Positions 41,685 through 51,131 are shown, counted from the first letter of the stretch. The stretch: 64,000 nt of DNA from Pseudoxanthomonas suwonensis J47 (GCF_000513955.1 NZ_AZUZ01000006.1:30339-94338); one strand, 5' to 3'. Numbers and translations are program-made. Notes: a model not told the origin generated them from the letters alone.

Positions 41685-43441
41685 TGTCGGAACAGAAGGA
41701 AAGCCGCCTGCGCCGCATCGGCAGCCTGGGCACGCTGTGGCCGTTCGTGCGCCAGCACCTGGGCCTGTTCGGTGCCTGGCTGGTCGCACTGGCGGTGTCC
41801 TCCACCGCCACGCTGAGCCTGCCGGTGGCGGTGCGTTACATGATCGACCACGGCTTCGGCGGCGGCAGCCAGATCAACCGCGCCTTCGGCCTGCTGTTCG
41901 TGGTCGCGGTGGTGCTGGCAGTGGCCACCGCCGCGCGCTTCTTCTTCGTGTCGCTGCTGGGCGAGAAGGTCGTGGCCGACCTGCGCGAGCGCCTGTACGC
42001 GCACCTGATCGGCCTGGATCCGGCCTTCCACGACCGCAGCCGCAGCGGCGAACTGGTCTCGCGCCTGTCCGCCGACAGCGAGCTGCTGCGCAGCGTGATC
42101 GGCACGACCATGTCGGTGGCCCTGCGCAGCACCGTCACCGTGATCGGCTCGCTGGTGATGCTGTTCGTGACCAGCCCGCACCTGGCGGCCTACTCGCTGG
42201 TCGGCATCCCGCTGTCGGTGCTGCCGATCGTGCTGGGCGCGCGGCGCCTGGAGAAGGCCTCGCGCGCCAGCCAGGACCGCGTCGCCGACGCCCACGCCCT
42301 GGCCGCCGAGACCCTCGGCGCGGTGCGCACGGTGCAGGCCTATGCCCGCGAACCCTACGAGCGCGGCCGCTTCAGTTCGGCGCTGCAGGTGGCCGTGGCC
42401 ACCGCGCGGCGCCGCATCGGCGCGCAGGCGGCGGTGACCGCCGCGGCCATCGTGCTGGTGTTCGGCGCGATCGTGCTGGTGCTGTGGTCCGGCGCCCACG
42501 ACGTGATCGAAGGCACGATGAGCGCCGGCACCCTGGGCCAGTTCGTGCTGTACGCGCTGATCGGCGGCGGCTCGGTCGGCGCCCTAGCCGAGGTCTGGAA
42601 CGAGCTGCAGCGCGCCGCCGGCGGCATGGGCCGCATCTCCGAGCTGCTGCAGGAACAGCCGCAGGTGGCCGCGCCGGCCTCGCCGGTGGCGCTGCCGGTG
42701 CCGCTGCGCGGCGAAATCCGCTTCGAGCAGGTGCTGTTCCATTACCCGGAGCGTCCCGAGGCGCCGGCACTCAACGGCTTCGACCTGCACGTGCGCCCCG
42801 GCGAGACGGTGGCCCTCGTGGGGCCTTCCGGCGCCGGCAAGAGCACGGTGCTGTCGCTGCTGCTGCGTTTCCACGATCCGCAGTCCGGCAGCGTGCGCAT
42901 CGACGGCATCGACCTGCGCGACACCGACCCGGCGCAGCTGCGCAGCCAGGTGGCGCTGGTGCCGCAGCACCCGGTGCTGTTCGCCACCAGCGCGATGGAC
43001 AACATCCGCTACGGCCGCCTCGACGCCAGCGACGAGGAGGTGCGTGCCGCCGCCCGCGCCGCCGAGGCCGACGGTTTCATCGAGGCGCTGCCGCAGGGCT
43101 ACCACAGCGAACTGGGCGAGCGCGGCACGCGCCTGTCCGGCGGCCAGCAGCAGCGCGTGGCGATCGCCCGCGCCCTGCTCAAGGACGCGCCGGTGCTGCT
43201 GCTGGACGAGGCCACCAGCGCGCTGGACGCGCAGAGCGAGCGCGCCGTGCAGCACGCCCTGGAGAACCTGATGCGCGGGCGCACCACCCTCGTCGTGGCG
43301 CACCGCCTGGCGACGGTGCTGCGCGCCGACCGCATCGTGGTGATGGACCAGGGTCGGATCGTCGCCGAAGGCACCCACGGGCAGCTGCTGGCCCAGGGCG
43401 GCCTGTACGCGGAACTGGCGCGGCTGCAGTTCCTCGACTGA
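41684..43441 (+). CDS. MsbA-like ABC exporter
   Basis: A 585-residue half-transporter: six membrane helices (about 25-320) with the exporter coupling motif RERLYAHLIGLDPAFHDRSR, then an ATPase domain with Walker A GPSGAGKST (residues 380-388), signature LSGGQQQRVAIARALL, Walker B VLLLDEATSALDAQSE and H-loop VVAHRLATV. This is the lipid/multidrug exporter class that includes MsbA and LmrA, forming homodimers. Substrate not determinable; no lipid A gene (lpxK, kdsB) is adjacent, so it is unlikely to be the main MsbA. Overlaps yigZ by one base and converges on the AidB-like gene with a nine-base gap. Confidence 0.94.
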   Translation: MSEQKESRLRRIGSLGTLWPFVRQHLGLFGAWLVALAVSSTATLSLPVAVRYMIDHGFGGGSQINRAFGLLFVVAVVLAVATAARFFFVSLLGEKVVADLRERLYAHLIGLDPAFHDRSRSGELVSRLSADSELLRSVIGTTMSVALRSTVTVIGSLVMLFVTSPHLAAYSLVGIPLSVLPIVLGARRLEKASRASQDRVADAHALAAETLGAVRTVQAYAREPYERGRFSSALQVAVATARRRIGAQAAVTAAAIVLVFGAIVLVLWSGAHDVIEGTMSAGTLGQFVLYALIGGGSVGALAEVWNELQRAAGGMGRISELLQEQPQVAAPASPVALPVPLRGEIRFEQVLFHYPERPEAPALNGFDLHVRPGETVALVGPSGAGKSTVLSLLLRFHDPQSGSVRIDGIDLRDTDPAQLRSQVALVPQHPVLFATSAMDNIRYGRLDASDEEVRAAARAAEADGFIEALPQGYHSELGERGTRLSGGQQQRVAIARALLKDAPVLLLDEATSALDAQSERAVQHALENLMRGRTTLVVAHRLATVLRADRIVVMDQGRIVAEGTHGQLLAQGGLYAELARLQFLD

Positions 43442-43450
43442 GGCGCCGGC

Positions 43451-45082
43451 TCAGGCCGGCAGCGCGCGCGCCAGGATCGCCGCGAAGTCCAGGTCCGGCG
43501 GCAGCGTGCCCATCGCCAGGCCGTGCCCGCCGCCGAGGCGGCTGCGCAGGAAGGCTTCGGCCAGCGGACTGCCGTTGGCCACCAGCACGCTGCCCTGCAG
43601 CAGCAGGGCCAGCCGTTCCACCAGCAGGCGCGCCTGCGGTTCGAGCGTATCGCGCGCGGCCAGCTGGCCCCGCAGGTGCGTGGCGGCCTGCTCCAGCAAC
43701 GGATGGCGCCGGGCAGTCTGTTCGAGCTCGGCCTGCAGCGCCTGCGCCGCGGCCGGCTCGCGGGCCAGCGCGCGCAGCACGTCCAGGCACTGGATATTGC
43801 CGCTGCCTTCCCAGATCGAGTTGAGCGGCGCCTGCCGGTACAGCCGCGGCAGGATCGACTCCTCGACATAGCCCGCGCCGCCCAGGCATTCCTGGGCCTC
43901 GTTGACCAGCGACGGCGCGCGGCGGCACAGCCAGTACTTGCCGACCGCGGTGGCGACGCGGGCGAAGGCCGCGGCCTGCGGATCGGCCGGCGCGGCATCG
44001 ACCGCCGCGGCCACGCGCAGGGCGAAGGCAGTGGCCGCCTCCGATTCCAGCGCCAGGTCGGCCAGCACGTTGGCCATCAGCGGGTGCTCGACCAGCCGGC
44101 TTCCGAAGGCGACGCGGTGCCGGGCGTGGTGCAGCGCCTGGGCCAGGGCCATGCGCACCTCGGCGGCGGCGCCGAGCATGCAGTCCAGCCGGGTCAGCAT
44201 CACCATCTCGATGATGGTGGCCACGCCGCGGCCTTCCGCGCCGACGCGCCAGGCCCGCGCGCCGCAGAACTCGACCTCGCTGGAGGCATTGGCCCAGTCG
44301 CCGAGCTTGTCCTTCAGCCGCATCAGCCGGAACGCATTCTTCGTCCCGTCCTCCAGCCGCCGCGGCAGCAGGAAGCAGGTCAGCCCGCCCGGCGCCTGCG
44401 CCAGCACCAGGAAGCCGTCGCTCATCGGCGCGGAGAAAAACCACTTGTGCCCGACCAGCCGCCAGGCCTCGCCGTCCGGCGTGGCGGTGGTGGCGTTGCT
44501 GCGCACGTCCGAGCCGCCCTGCTTCTCGGTCATGCCCATGCCGAGGGTCAGGCCGTCCTTGGCCAGCGCCGGGATGTCGCGCGGGTCATAGACAGGCGCG
44601 GACGCCTTTTCCGCCCACGCACGCAGCGCCGGTTCGCGCGCCAGCACGGGCACCGCGGCGTGGGTCATGGTCAGCGGGCAGCTGGTGCCGGCCTCGGCCT
44701 GGTGGTGCAGGTAGCTGAGCGCGGCGCGGGCCACGTGCGCGCCCGGTCCCGGTTCATGCCAGGACAGGCCGGCCACGCCGTGCGCCTTGGCCAGCTCCAT
44801 CAGCCGGTGGTAGGCCGGATGGAACTCGACCGTGTCGATGCGGCGGCCGTTGCGGTCGTGCGTGCGCAGCCGCGGGCGGTCGCGGTTGGCGTCGAAGCCG
44901 AGCCGGTACAGCTCGTCGCCGGCCAGGCGGCCGTAGGCCTGCAGGCGGCCGGCGTATCCCTCAGCGCCCGCGGCGGCGACCGCCTCGCGCAGCGCGACAT
45001 CGTCCGCCCACAGGTCCCGCGGCTCGAACGGCGGCGGGACGTTGTCGACGACATGGGTTTCGAATGGCGGCAACGCGTGCAT
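43451..45082 (-). CDS. AidB-like acyl-CoA dehydrogenase family protein
   Basis: A 543-residue flavoprotein of almost the same length as E. coli AidB (541), which is induced by alkylating agents and binds DNA through a C-terminal domain. Diagnostic blocks are TGMGMTEKQGGSDVRSN-like (LGMGMTEKQGGSDVRSN), HKWFFSAPMSDGFLVLAQ, LNSIWEGSGNIQCLDVLRA and QECLGGAGYVEES. FAD binding is expected; true acyl-CoA dehydrogenase activity is weak in AidB. It lies 61 bases downstream of fimX on the same strand and may be read from it, although no functional link is known. Confidence 0.93.
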   Translation of the reverse strand: MHALPPFETHVVDNVPPPFEPRDLWADDVALREAVAAAGAEGYAGRLQAYGRLAGDELYRLGFDANRDRPRLRTHDRNGRRIDTVEFHPAYHRLMELAKAHGVAGLSWHEPGPGAHVARAALSYLHHQAEAGTSCPLTMTHAAVPVLAREPALRAWAEKASAPVYDPRDIPALAKDGLTLGMGMTEKQGGSDVRSNATTATPDGEAWRLVGHKWFFSAPMSDGFLVLAQAPGGLTCFLLPRRLEDGTKNAFRLMRLKDKLGDWANASSEVEFCGARAWRVGAEGRGVATIIEMVMLTRLDCMLGAAAEVRMALAQALHHARHRVAFGSRLVEHPLMANVLADLALESEAATAFALRVAAAVDAAPADPQAAAFARVATAVGKYWLCRRAPSLVNEAQECLGGAGYVEESILPRLYRQAPLNSIWEGSGNIQCLDVLRALAREPAAAQALQAELEQTARRHPLLEQAATHLRGQLAARDTLEPQARLLVERLALLLQGSVLVANGSPLAEAFLRSRLGGGHGLAMGTLPPDLDFAAILARALPA

Positions 45083-45143
45083 GGCCGGCTCCGGCTGGAG
45101 GGCTGGCGCGTGGTGGCGGGGCGGCGTGCGGCCGCCCCCGCGC

Positions 45144-47192
45144 TCAGCCGAACTCGAAATTCATCTGCGCGCCGACCGGCGCGACGAAGTCGCCCGAGAC
45201 GAAGTCCACGCCGGCGCTGAACAGCTGGCTCATCGCCTGCGCGTCGTCGACCTGCGCGGCGAGCGTGGTGATGCCCTCCTCGCGGGCGCGCGCGGTGATC
45301 TCGCGGACCTTGTCCTGGGCCTCGCCCGGCTTGCCGATCTCGTCGGTCAGGCCGGGGTCGATCTTGACGAAGGCCGGCTTGAAGTGGGTCAGCAGCTGGA
45401 ACGAATCCAGCCCCGAACCGAACTGCTCCAGGCCTACGCGGCAGCCCAGCGGCGCCACCGCCTGGAGGAACTGCTGGGCGTTGCGCAGGTGGGTGAACAC
45501 CTTCGCCTCCGGCGCCTCCATCCACAGCCGCTCGCCGGGGACGCCATGGGCCGCCAGCTCGCGCTTGACCAGCGCGGCCAGGCCCGGGGTGCCGAACGAT
45601 GGCGCGCTGACCCGCACCAGCAACCGGGTCTGGCGGCCGGTGCGCTCGCGCTCGGCCAGCACCGCGATCGCGCGGCGCACCACCCACTGGTCGATCTCGC
45701 CGAGCAGGCCATGCTCCTCGGCGATGCCGAGGAAGTCGGCCGGGCTGACCAGCTCGCCGTTGGCGTCCACCCGCAGGTGCGCCTCGTACAACTCGCCCGG
45801 CTCGCCCTGCAGGTTCATCACCGGCTGCCAGTGCAGGACGAAGCCCTCGCCGGACAGCGCCTCGCGGATCCGCGCCACCCAGCGGGCGATGCGCTCCTCC
45901 TCGGCGCGGTCGGCCGCGCCCGGGTCGAACACCTGCACGCTGTTGCCGCCCAGTTCCGCGGCGGCGCCCAGGCACTGGTTCGCTCTGGCCAGGATCTGCG
46001 GCACGCTGGCGATCTTCTCGCCGACCTGCACGCCGCCGATGCTGGCGGTCACCGCCACCGAACGGTCGCCGACGCTGACCACGTGGGTGGCGATCGCCTC
46101 GCGCAGCGCGTCGGCCACCGCCCTGGTGCGGGCGTGGTTGCCTTCCAGCAGCAGGGCGAAGCTGTGCTCGCCGAAGCGCGCGGCCTTGACGTCGCCGCCG
46201 ACCGAATCGCGCACCCGCGCGGCCAGTGCCGCGATCAGCGCGTCGGCCGAGTCCAGGCCGATGTCCGGCAGCAGGCGCGCGTAATGGTCCGGCTCCAGCA
46301 GCAGGAAGCCGTACTGGCCGCCGTCGCGGCCGACCACCGCCACCGCGTCCTCGAGCATGCGCAGGAAGGTCGGGCGGTTGAGCAGGCCGGTGACCTGGTC
46401 GCGCTGGCGCAGCTCCTCGACCTCGCGCGCCAGCTCCGGGTCCACTTCCTCGCGGCGGCGGAACACCACCTGCACGCAGGACTCGCCCTCGTAGGTGGCG
46501 GTAGCGAACTCCATCTTCGCCGGGAAGGTGCTGCCGTCGACGTGGCGCGCCTCCATCAGGTATTCGGCCGGCGGCGGCTCGCCCTTGGACAGGGACTTGA
46601 GCAGCTGCTTGAAGCCCTCGATGTGCTGCGGGCCGACCAGGTCCAGCAGCGACATGCCTTCCACCTCGTCGAACGACTCGAACCCGAACATCTCCAGGTA
46701 GGCGTCGTTGGCGCGGATGTGCATGCCTTCGTGGATGTAGGCGATCGGATCGCGCGAGGAGGCGATCAACGAGTCGCAGCGGCGCTCGGTCTCGCGCAGC
46801 TGGGCCTCGAGCCGGCGCAGGCTGCGGCGGGCCTCCAGGTCGGCCCACTCGCGCCGGACCGTCTCCAGCAGGTGTTCCGGGCGGTGCTTGAGCACCAGCG
46901 CGCGGGCGCCGCCGCCGAGCGTGCCCAGCACCGCGGCGTCGTCGATCCGGTCGACCAGCAGCAGCAGCGGCAGGTCCTTGCCGCTGGCGGCGACCTGGGC
47001 GCGGACATGGTCCAGCGGCATCGAGCGGGACTCGGCGGCCAGCACCAGGTCGATCGGCTGGCTGGCGACCATGTGTTCGAGTTCGGCGGCAGTGGCCGGC
47101 CGCAGGGGGCGCACCGCGATGCCGCCGTTGCGCAGGGTACTGACGATCGCTTCGGCATCCTCCACGCGGTCGTCGACGATGAGCAGGCGCAT
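45144..47192 (-). CDS. FimX-like degenerate REC-PAS-GGDEF-EAL protein
   Basis: A 682-residue protein, close in size and order to Xanthomonas FimX, a c-di-GMP receptor needed for type IV pilus function. The REC domain (MRLLIVDDRVEDAEAIV, 1-115) lacks a clear phospho-acceptor (LVLAAESRS). A PAS domain follows (ANDAYLEMFGFESFDEVEGM). The GGDEF site is degenerate (ARFGEHSFALLL), and so are the EAL sites (YEAHLRV for EALLR and LEQFGSGLDSF for DDFGTG), so no enzyme activity is expected, while c-di-GMP binding by the EAL fold remains possible. Start at 47192; an upstream in-frame ATG at 47210 is less likely. Pilus genes are not in the window. Confidence 0.9.
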   Translation of the reverse strand: MRLLIVDDRVEDAEAIVSTLRNGGIAVRPLRPATAAELEHMVASQPIDLVLAAESRSMPLDHVRAQVAASGKDLPLLLLVDRIDDAAVLGTLGGGARALVLKHRPEHLLETVRREWADLEARRSLRRLEAQLRETERRCDSLIASSRDPIAYIHEGMHIRANDAYLEMFGFESFDEVEGMSLLDLVGPQHIEGFKQLLKSLSKGEPPPAEYLMEARHVDGSTFPAKMEFATATYEGESCVQVVFRRREEVDPELAREVEELRQRDQVTGLLNRPTFLRMLEDAVAVVGRDGGQYGFLLLEPDHYARLLPDIGLDSADALIAALAARVRDSVGGDVKAARFGEHSFALLLEGNHARTRAVADALREAIATHVVSVGDRSVAVTASIGGVQVGEKIASVPQILARANQCLGAAAELGGNSVQVFDPGAADRAEEERIARWVARIREALSGEGFVLHWQPVMNLQGEPGELYEAHLRVDANGELVSPADFLGIAEEHGLLGEIDQWVVRRAIAVLAERERTGRQTRLLVRVSAPSFGTPGLAALVKRELAAHGVPGERLWMEAPEAKVFTHLRNAQQFLQAVAPLGCRVGLEQFGSGLDSFQLLTHFKPAFVKIDPGLTDEIGKPGEAQDKVREITARAREEGITTLAAQVDDAQAMSQLFSAGVDFVSGDFVAPVGAQMNFEFG

Positions 47193-47376
47193 CGCGCTGT
47201 CTTTCTGCATTCGGGGAACCGGGGATGTGTGGAAGTCGGGGGATGCCGGGTTTAATACACGATGCCCGGAACAGCGTCCATGACCGGGCGCAATGACAGC
47301 CCGGCGCGTGGCAACCGGGCGCCGGCCGCGTAGCATGTGCCCGCCCCGCTTCCGGGGTGCGAGGCCGGAGGCGGCA

Positions 47377-47886
47377 GTGGGCATCGAGATCGAGCGCAAG
47401 TTCCTGGTCGCCGGCGACGGCTGGCGCAGCGCGGCCGAACGGGTCCAGCCGATGGCCCAGGGCTACCTCAACGACCTGGCGGTCGTCGCCGGCGGCGCGC
47501 AGAAGGCCTCGGTGCGGGTCCGGATCGAGGGCGAACAGGCCTTCCTCAACCTCAAGTCGCGCCAGCTGGGGCATACCCGGCAGGAGTTCGACTACCCGAT
47601 CCCGGTCGAGGACGCCCGCCAGCTGCTCGGCCTGTGCGTAGGCGGGCTCATCGAGAAGAACCGCCACTACGTGCGCCACGAGGGGCATCTGTGGGAGGTG
47701 GACGAGTTCCTCGGCGACAACGCCGGGCTGGTGGTCGCCGAACTGGAACTCGGGTCGGCCGACGAGGCCTACGTCCGCCCGGACTGGCTGGGCGCCGAGG
47801 TCACCGACGAACCGCGCTACTACAACCTGGCGCTGGCCGCGCATCCGTATTCGCGCTGGACGCCGGCCGAACGCGGCGAAGCCTGA
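47377..47886 (+). CDS. CYTH domain protein (class IV adenylate cyclase/thiamine triphosphatase fold)
   Basis: A 169-residue protein of the CYTH superfamily. The start is GTG at 47377 with GGAGG five bases upstream, giving the hallmark EIERKFLV straight after. Further tunnel residues are in VRVRIEGEQAFLNLKSR, RQEFDYPIP, IEKNRHYV, WEVDEFLGDNAGLVVAELEL and YYNLALAAHPYS. Bacterial members hydrolyse tripolyphosphate or thiamine triphosphate, or bind long polyphosphates; cyclase activity is rare. It is divergent from fimX with about 180 bases between. Substrate is not predictable here. Confidence 0.93.
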   Translation: MGIEIERKFLVAGDGWRSAAERVQPMAQGYLNDLAVVAGGAQKASVRVRIEGEQAFLNLKSRQLGHTRQEFDYPIPVEDARQLLGLCVGGLIEKNRHYVRHEGHLWEVDEFLGDNAGLVVAELELGSADEAYVRPDWLGAEVTDEPRYYNLALAAHPYSRWTPAERGEA

Positions 47887-47934
47887 GCGGCGCCCGGCCT
47901 TGCGCCGGGCCTGCGCACGCCCCATCTTCCGGCG

Positions 47935-48624
47935 ATGCGCATCGATATCTGGTCCGACGTGGTCTGCCCCTGGTGCTGGATCGGCAAGCACCGCTTCCAG
48001 CGTGGCGTGGAGCTGCTGGGCGACGCCGCCCCGCCCCTCGAGATCCACTGGCATCCGTTCCAGCTCGACCCGGACGCCGGCACCGAGCCGGTACCGCTGC
48101 TGGAGGCGTACACGGTGAAGTTCGGCGGCCGCGAGCGCGCGCAGGAGCTGCTGTCGCACACCCAGGCCACCGCACAGGGCGAGGGCCTGCCGATGGACTT
48201 CGGCCGCGGCCAGGTGCGGGTCAGCACCCTGCCCGCGCACCGGCTGATGTGGCTGGCCGCGCGCGAAGGCGATGCGCAGGCGGTGGCCGAGGCGCTGTTC
48301 CGCGCCCACTTCGCCGAAGGCCGCAACCTCGCCGCCACCGCCACCCTGGTCGCCGCCGGTGCCGCCGGCGGGCTGCCGGCCGCGCGGGTCGAGGAGTTCC
48401 TGGCCGGCGACGAGGGCCTGGCCGAGGTCCGCGCCCAGGTCGCCCAGGCCCATGCCATGGGCATCCGCGCCGTGCCGACCTTCGTGATCGACGGCCGCCT
48501 CGCCGTCCAGGGCGGGCAGCCGCCGGAAGTGTTCGCCGGCGCCCTGCGCCAGGCGCTGGGCGACCGCGGCGGTGCCGCCGGCAGCGGCGGCGCGGCCTGC
48601 GGCCCGGACGGCTGCGAGGTCTAG
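47935..48624 (+). CDS. DsbA-family oxidoreductase, FrnE-like
   Basis: A 229-residue cytosolic thioredoxin-fold protein. The active site CPWC (C11-C14) lies at the very start (IDIWSDVVCPWCWIGKHRF) with no signal peptide, the mark of FrnE/2-hydroxychromene isomerase relatives rather than periplasmic DsbA. The cis-Pro loop is GIRAVPTFVIDGR. A second cysteine pair ends the chain (CGPDGCEV), as in FrnE of Deinococcus, where the extra CxxxxC motif contributes to oxidative-stress tolerance. It is 48 bases downstream of the CYTH gene on the same strand. Confidence 0.92.
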   Translation: MRIDIWSDVVCPWCWIGKHRFQRGVELLGDAAPPLEIHWHPFQLDPDAGTEPVPLLEAYTVKFGGRERAQELLSHTQATAQGEGLPMDFGRGQVRVSTLPAHRLMWLAAREGDAQAVAEALFRAHFAEGRNLAATATLVAAGAAGGLPAARVEEFLAGDEGLAEVRAQVAQAHAMGIRAVPTFVIDGRLAVQGGQPPEVFAGALRQALGDRGGAAGSGGAACGPDGCEV

Positions 48625-48750
48625 CCGCCGCACCTCCCGCGGCAACGCCCACCCCGCCCGCTTGCGGCGTCAACCGGGCGTCCACAGCCGTCGGGCGCAT
48701 CTGCGACAATGCCCCGGCGCGCGGACCGCGCGCGAACGGAGTTCCCCCGC

Positions 48751-49752
48751 ATGCTCGTGATCGGCGTCGCCGGCACCGAACTGACCGCGCAGGAGCGCGA
48801 CTGGCTGCAGCACGATGCCGTGGCCGGCGTGATCCTGTTCAAGCGCAACTTCGCCTCGCGCGACCAGGTGGCCGAACTGTCGGCCGCGATCCGCGCCGCC
48901 GCGCCGCGCCCGCAGCTGGTCTGCGTGGACCAGGAAGGCGGCCGCGTGCAGCGCTTCCGCGACGGCTACACCGCACTGCCGCCGCTGCAGAGCTTCGACG
49001 CGCTGTACCGCCAGGACCCCGATGCGGCGCTGAAACTGGCCGAGGAACACGCCTGGCTGATGGCCAGCGAGATCCGCGCCAGCGGCGTGGACCTGAGCTT
49101 CGCCCCGGTGGTCGACCTGGCCCGCGGCAACCGCGCGATCGCCGACCGCGCCTTCAGCGACGACCCGCAGGTGGTCGCCGCATTCACCCGCGCCTACGTG
49201 CGCGGCATGCACAGCGTCGGCATGGCCGCCACGCTCAAGCATTTCCCCGGCCACGGCACCGTGCTCGAGGACACCCACTTCGACGACGCGGTCGACCCGC
49301 GCCCGCTGGAGGTGCTGCGCGCCGAGGACCTGGTCCCGTTCGCCGCCGGCATCGAGGCCGGCGCCGATGCGGTGATGATGGCGCACGTCGCCTACCCGGC
49401 CATCGCCCCGGAACCGGCCGGCTACTCGCGCTTCTGGATCGAAGAGGTGCTGCGCGGCGAGATGGGATTCCGCGGCGTGGTCTTCTCCGACGACATCGGC
49501 ATGGCCGCGGCGTTCTCCGCCGGCGGGGTGAAGTCGCGCATCGACGCGCACCTGGGCGCCGGCTGCGACGTGGTCCTGGTCTGCCATCCCGAGCTGGTCG
49601 AGGAATCGCTGCGCGCGGTCGAAGGGCGCCGCCTCAACACCGCCGCGCTGACCGGCCTGATCGGCCGCGGCGCGCTGGGCTGGGACGGCCTGCTGGCCGA
49701 CGCGCGCTACGGCCAGGCGCAGTCGCGCCTGCCCCGCTCCATGCTCGCCTGA
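48751..49752 (+). CDS. nagZ: Beta-N-acetylhexosaminidase NagZ
   Basis: A 333-residue family 3 glycoside hydrolase that removes GlcNAc from anhydromuropeptides during cytosolic peptidoglycan recycling and so influences AmpC induction where AmpR is present. The general acid/base loop KHFPGHGTVLEDTH, the nucleophile region FSDDIGMAAAF and VCVDQEGGRVQRFRD are all present. The start at 48751 gives MLVIGVAGTELTAQERDWL, the normal opening. GACAAT (48708-48713) is a possible -10 box 37 bases upstream. Confidence 0.96.
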   Translation: MLVIGVAGTELTAQERDWLQHDAVAGVILFKRNFASRDQVAELSAAIRAAAPRPQLVCVDQEGGRVQRFRDGYTALPPLQSFDALYRQDPDAALKLAEEHAWLMASEIRASGVDLSFAPVVDLARGNRAIADRAFSDDPQVVAAFTRAYVRGMHSVGMAATLKHFPGHGTVLEDTHFDDAVDPRPLEVLRAEDLVPFAAGIEAGADAVMMAHVAYPAIAPEPAGYSRFWIEEVLRGEMGFRGVVFSDDIGMAAAFSAGGVKSRIDAHLGAGCDVVLVCHPELVEESLRAVEGRRLNTAALTGLIGRGALGWDGLLADARYGQAQSRLPRSMLA

Positions 49753-49788
49753 GCCACGTTTTTGCTGCCTTTTTCCCCTGTTTTCCGG

Positions 49789-49794
49789 TAGTCT
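49789..49794 (+). promoter_or_regulatory. -10 box of the HPRT gene, probably leaderless
   Basis: TAGTCT ends six bases before the ATG at 49801, preceded by an unusually T-rich stretch (49759-49786). Transcription should begin at the start codon; no clear -35. Confidence 0.5.
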
Positions 49795-49800
49795 CCCCTG

Positions 49801-50385
49801 ATGTCCGAGCTCCTGATCGCCGAAGTCCTAGAGAAATCCGACCTGCTGGTCGACCGTCCCACGATCGACGCCGCCATCGCGCGCATGGCCGACGAGATCG
49901 CCCGCGACTACATCGGCGAAGTACCGCCGCATCGCCTGGGCGACAGCTTCATCCCGGTGTTCCTCACCGTGATGCACGGCGCCCTGCCCTTCGCCGGGCA
50001 GCTGGCCCTGGAACTGGGCGCGCGCGGCCTCGACCTGCAGTTCGATTACCTGCATGCCACCCGCTACCGCGGCCAGAACCAGGGCGGCGAGCTGGTGTGG
50101 AAGCACCGCCCCGCCACCGCGCTGTTCGGCCGCCGCGTGCTGATCGCCGACGACATCCTCGACGAGGGCTACACCCTGGCCGAGGTGCGCCGCTGGTGCA
50201 TCGAGCAGGGCGCCACCGACGTGCGCATCGCCGCGCTGACGGTCAAGGACCACGACCGCTGCGTCGAGGGCCTGTGCGCCAACTACGTCGGCCTGCACCT
50301 GCCCGACCGCTACGTGTTCGGCTTCGGCATGGACTACTACGAGCAGGGCCGCAACCTGCCGGGCATCTACGCGCTGAAGGAGTGA
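49801..50385 (+). CDS. hpt: Hypoxanthine-guanine phosphoribosyltransferase
   Basis: A 194-residue type I phosphoribosyltransferase that converts hypoxanthine or guanine plus PRPP to IMP or GMP. The PRPP loop is [32 protein letters not shown] and [17 protein letters not shown] are the other family segments. It is followed, with a five-base gap, by methylthioinosine phosphorylase, which produces hypoxanthine, so the pair forms a two-step purine salvage unit. In the proteobacterial literature this gene is often annotated as hypoxanthine-guanine PRT of the short type. Confidence 0.94.
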   Translation: MSELLIAEVLEKSDLLVDRPTIDAAIARMADEIARDYIGEVPPHRLGDSFIPVFLTVMHGALPFAGQLALELGARGLDLQFDYLHATRYRGQNQGGELVWKHRPATALFGRRVLIADDILDEGYTLAEVRRWCIEQGATDVRIAALTVKDHDRCVEGLCANYVGLHLPDRYVFGFGMDYYEQGRNLPGIYALKE

Positions 50386-50390
50386 GCGCG

Positions 50391-51131
50391 ATGGACATCG
50401 CCCTGGCGGTGATCGGCGGCACCGGCGTATATCGCCTGGCCGCGCTGGAAGACGTGGAGGCGCGCCATTTCGACACGCCCTACGGCGCGCCCTCCGGCCC
50501 GCTGCGCATCGGCCGCCTCGGCGAGGCCCGCGTCGCCTTCCTCGCCCGCCACGGCGAAGGCCACGCACTGCCGCCGCACCGGGTGAACTACCGCGCCAAC
50601 CTGCACGCGCTCAGGCAGGCCGGCGTACGCCGCGTGCTCGCGCTGAATACCGTCGGCGGCATCACCGAACGCTTCGGCCCGCGCGTGCTGGCCTGCCCGG
50701 ACCAGCTGATCGACTACACCTGGGGCCGCGAGTCCACCTTCTGGGACGGCGAAGGCGAAGCCCTGCACGTGGACTTCGGCCATCCCTACAGCACGATGTT
50801 CCGGCACAAGGTGCTGGCCGCGGCGAAGGTCACCGGCGTGCGCGTGGTCGACGGCGGCTGCTACGGCGCCACCCAGGGTCCGCGCCTGGAGACGAACGCC
50901 GAGATCGCGCGGATGCGCCGCGACGGCTGCGACCTGGTCGGCATGACCGGCATGCCCGAAGCCGGCCTGGCGCGCGAGCTGGGACTGGAATACGCCTGCC
51001 TGGCGATCGTCGCCAACTGGGCCGCCGGCTGCGGCGACGCGCAGGAAATCACCCTGGCCGAAGTGCTCGACAACGTGGCCGCCGCCTCGGCCGGCCTGCC
51101 GGAACTGGTCGCGGAGCTGGCGCGCGGTTGA
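50391..51131 (+). CDS. S-methyl-5'-thioinosine phosphorylase (MTIP)
   Basis: A 246-residue MTAP/PNP-family phosphorylase. Motifs are [58 protein letters not shown] and [17 protein letters not shown]. In Pseudomonas the homologue cleaves methylthioinosine, formed from methylthioadenosine by a deaminase, to hypoxanthine and methylthioribose-1-phosphate. The adjoining hypoxanthine PRT supports MTIP rather than MTA phosphorylase here. ATG 50391 has AAGGAG eight bases upstream; a GTG at 50382 overlapping the hpt stop is an alternative adding three residues. Confidence 0.92.
   Translation: MDIALAVIGGTGVYRLAALEDVEARHFDTPYGAPSGPLRIGRLGEARVAFLARHGEGHALPPHRVNYRANLHALRQAGVRRVLALNTVGGITERFGPRVLACPDQLIDYTWGRESTFWDGEGEALHVDFGHPYSTMFRHKVLAAAKVTGVRVVDGGCYGATQGPRLETNAEIARMRRDGCDLVGMTGMPEAGLARELGLEYACLAIVANWAAGCGDAQEITLAEVLDNVAAASAGLPELVAELARG

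Noticed and set aside
41684..43441. Assignment as msbA
   Set aside because: Family motifs fit but no lipid A genes are adjacent and many paralogous exporters share this level of similarity.
43445..43460. GCCGGC/GCCGGC hairpin as terminator of the MsbA-like gene
   Set aside because: Only six base pairs, no T run, and the 3' arm is coding sequence of the convergent AidB-like gene.
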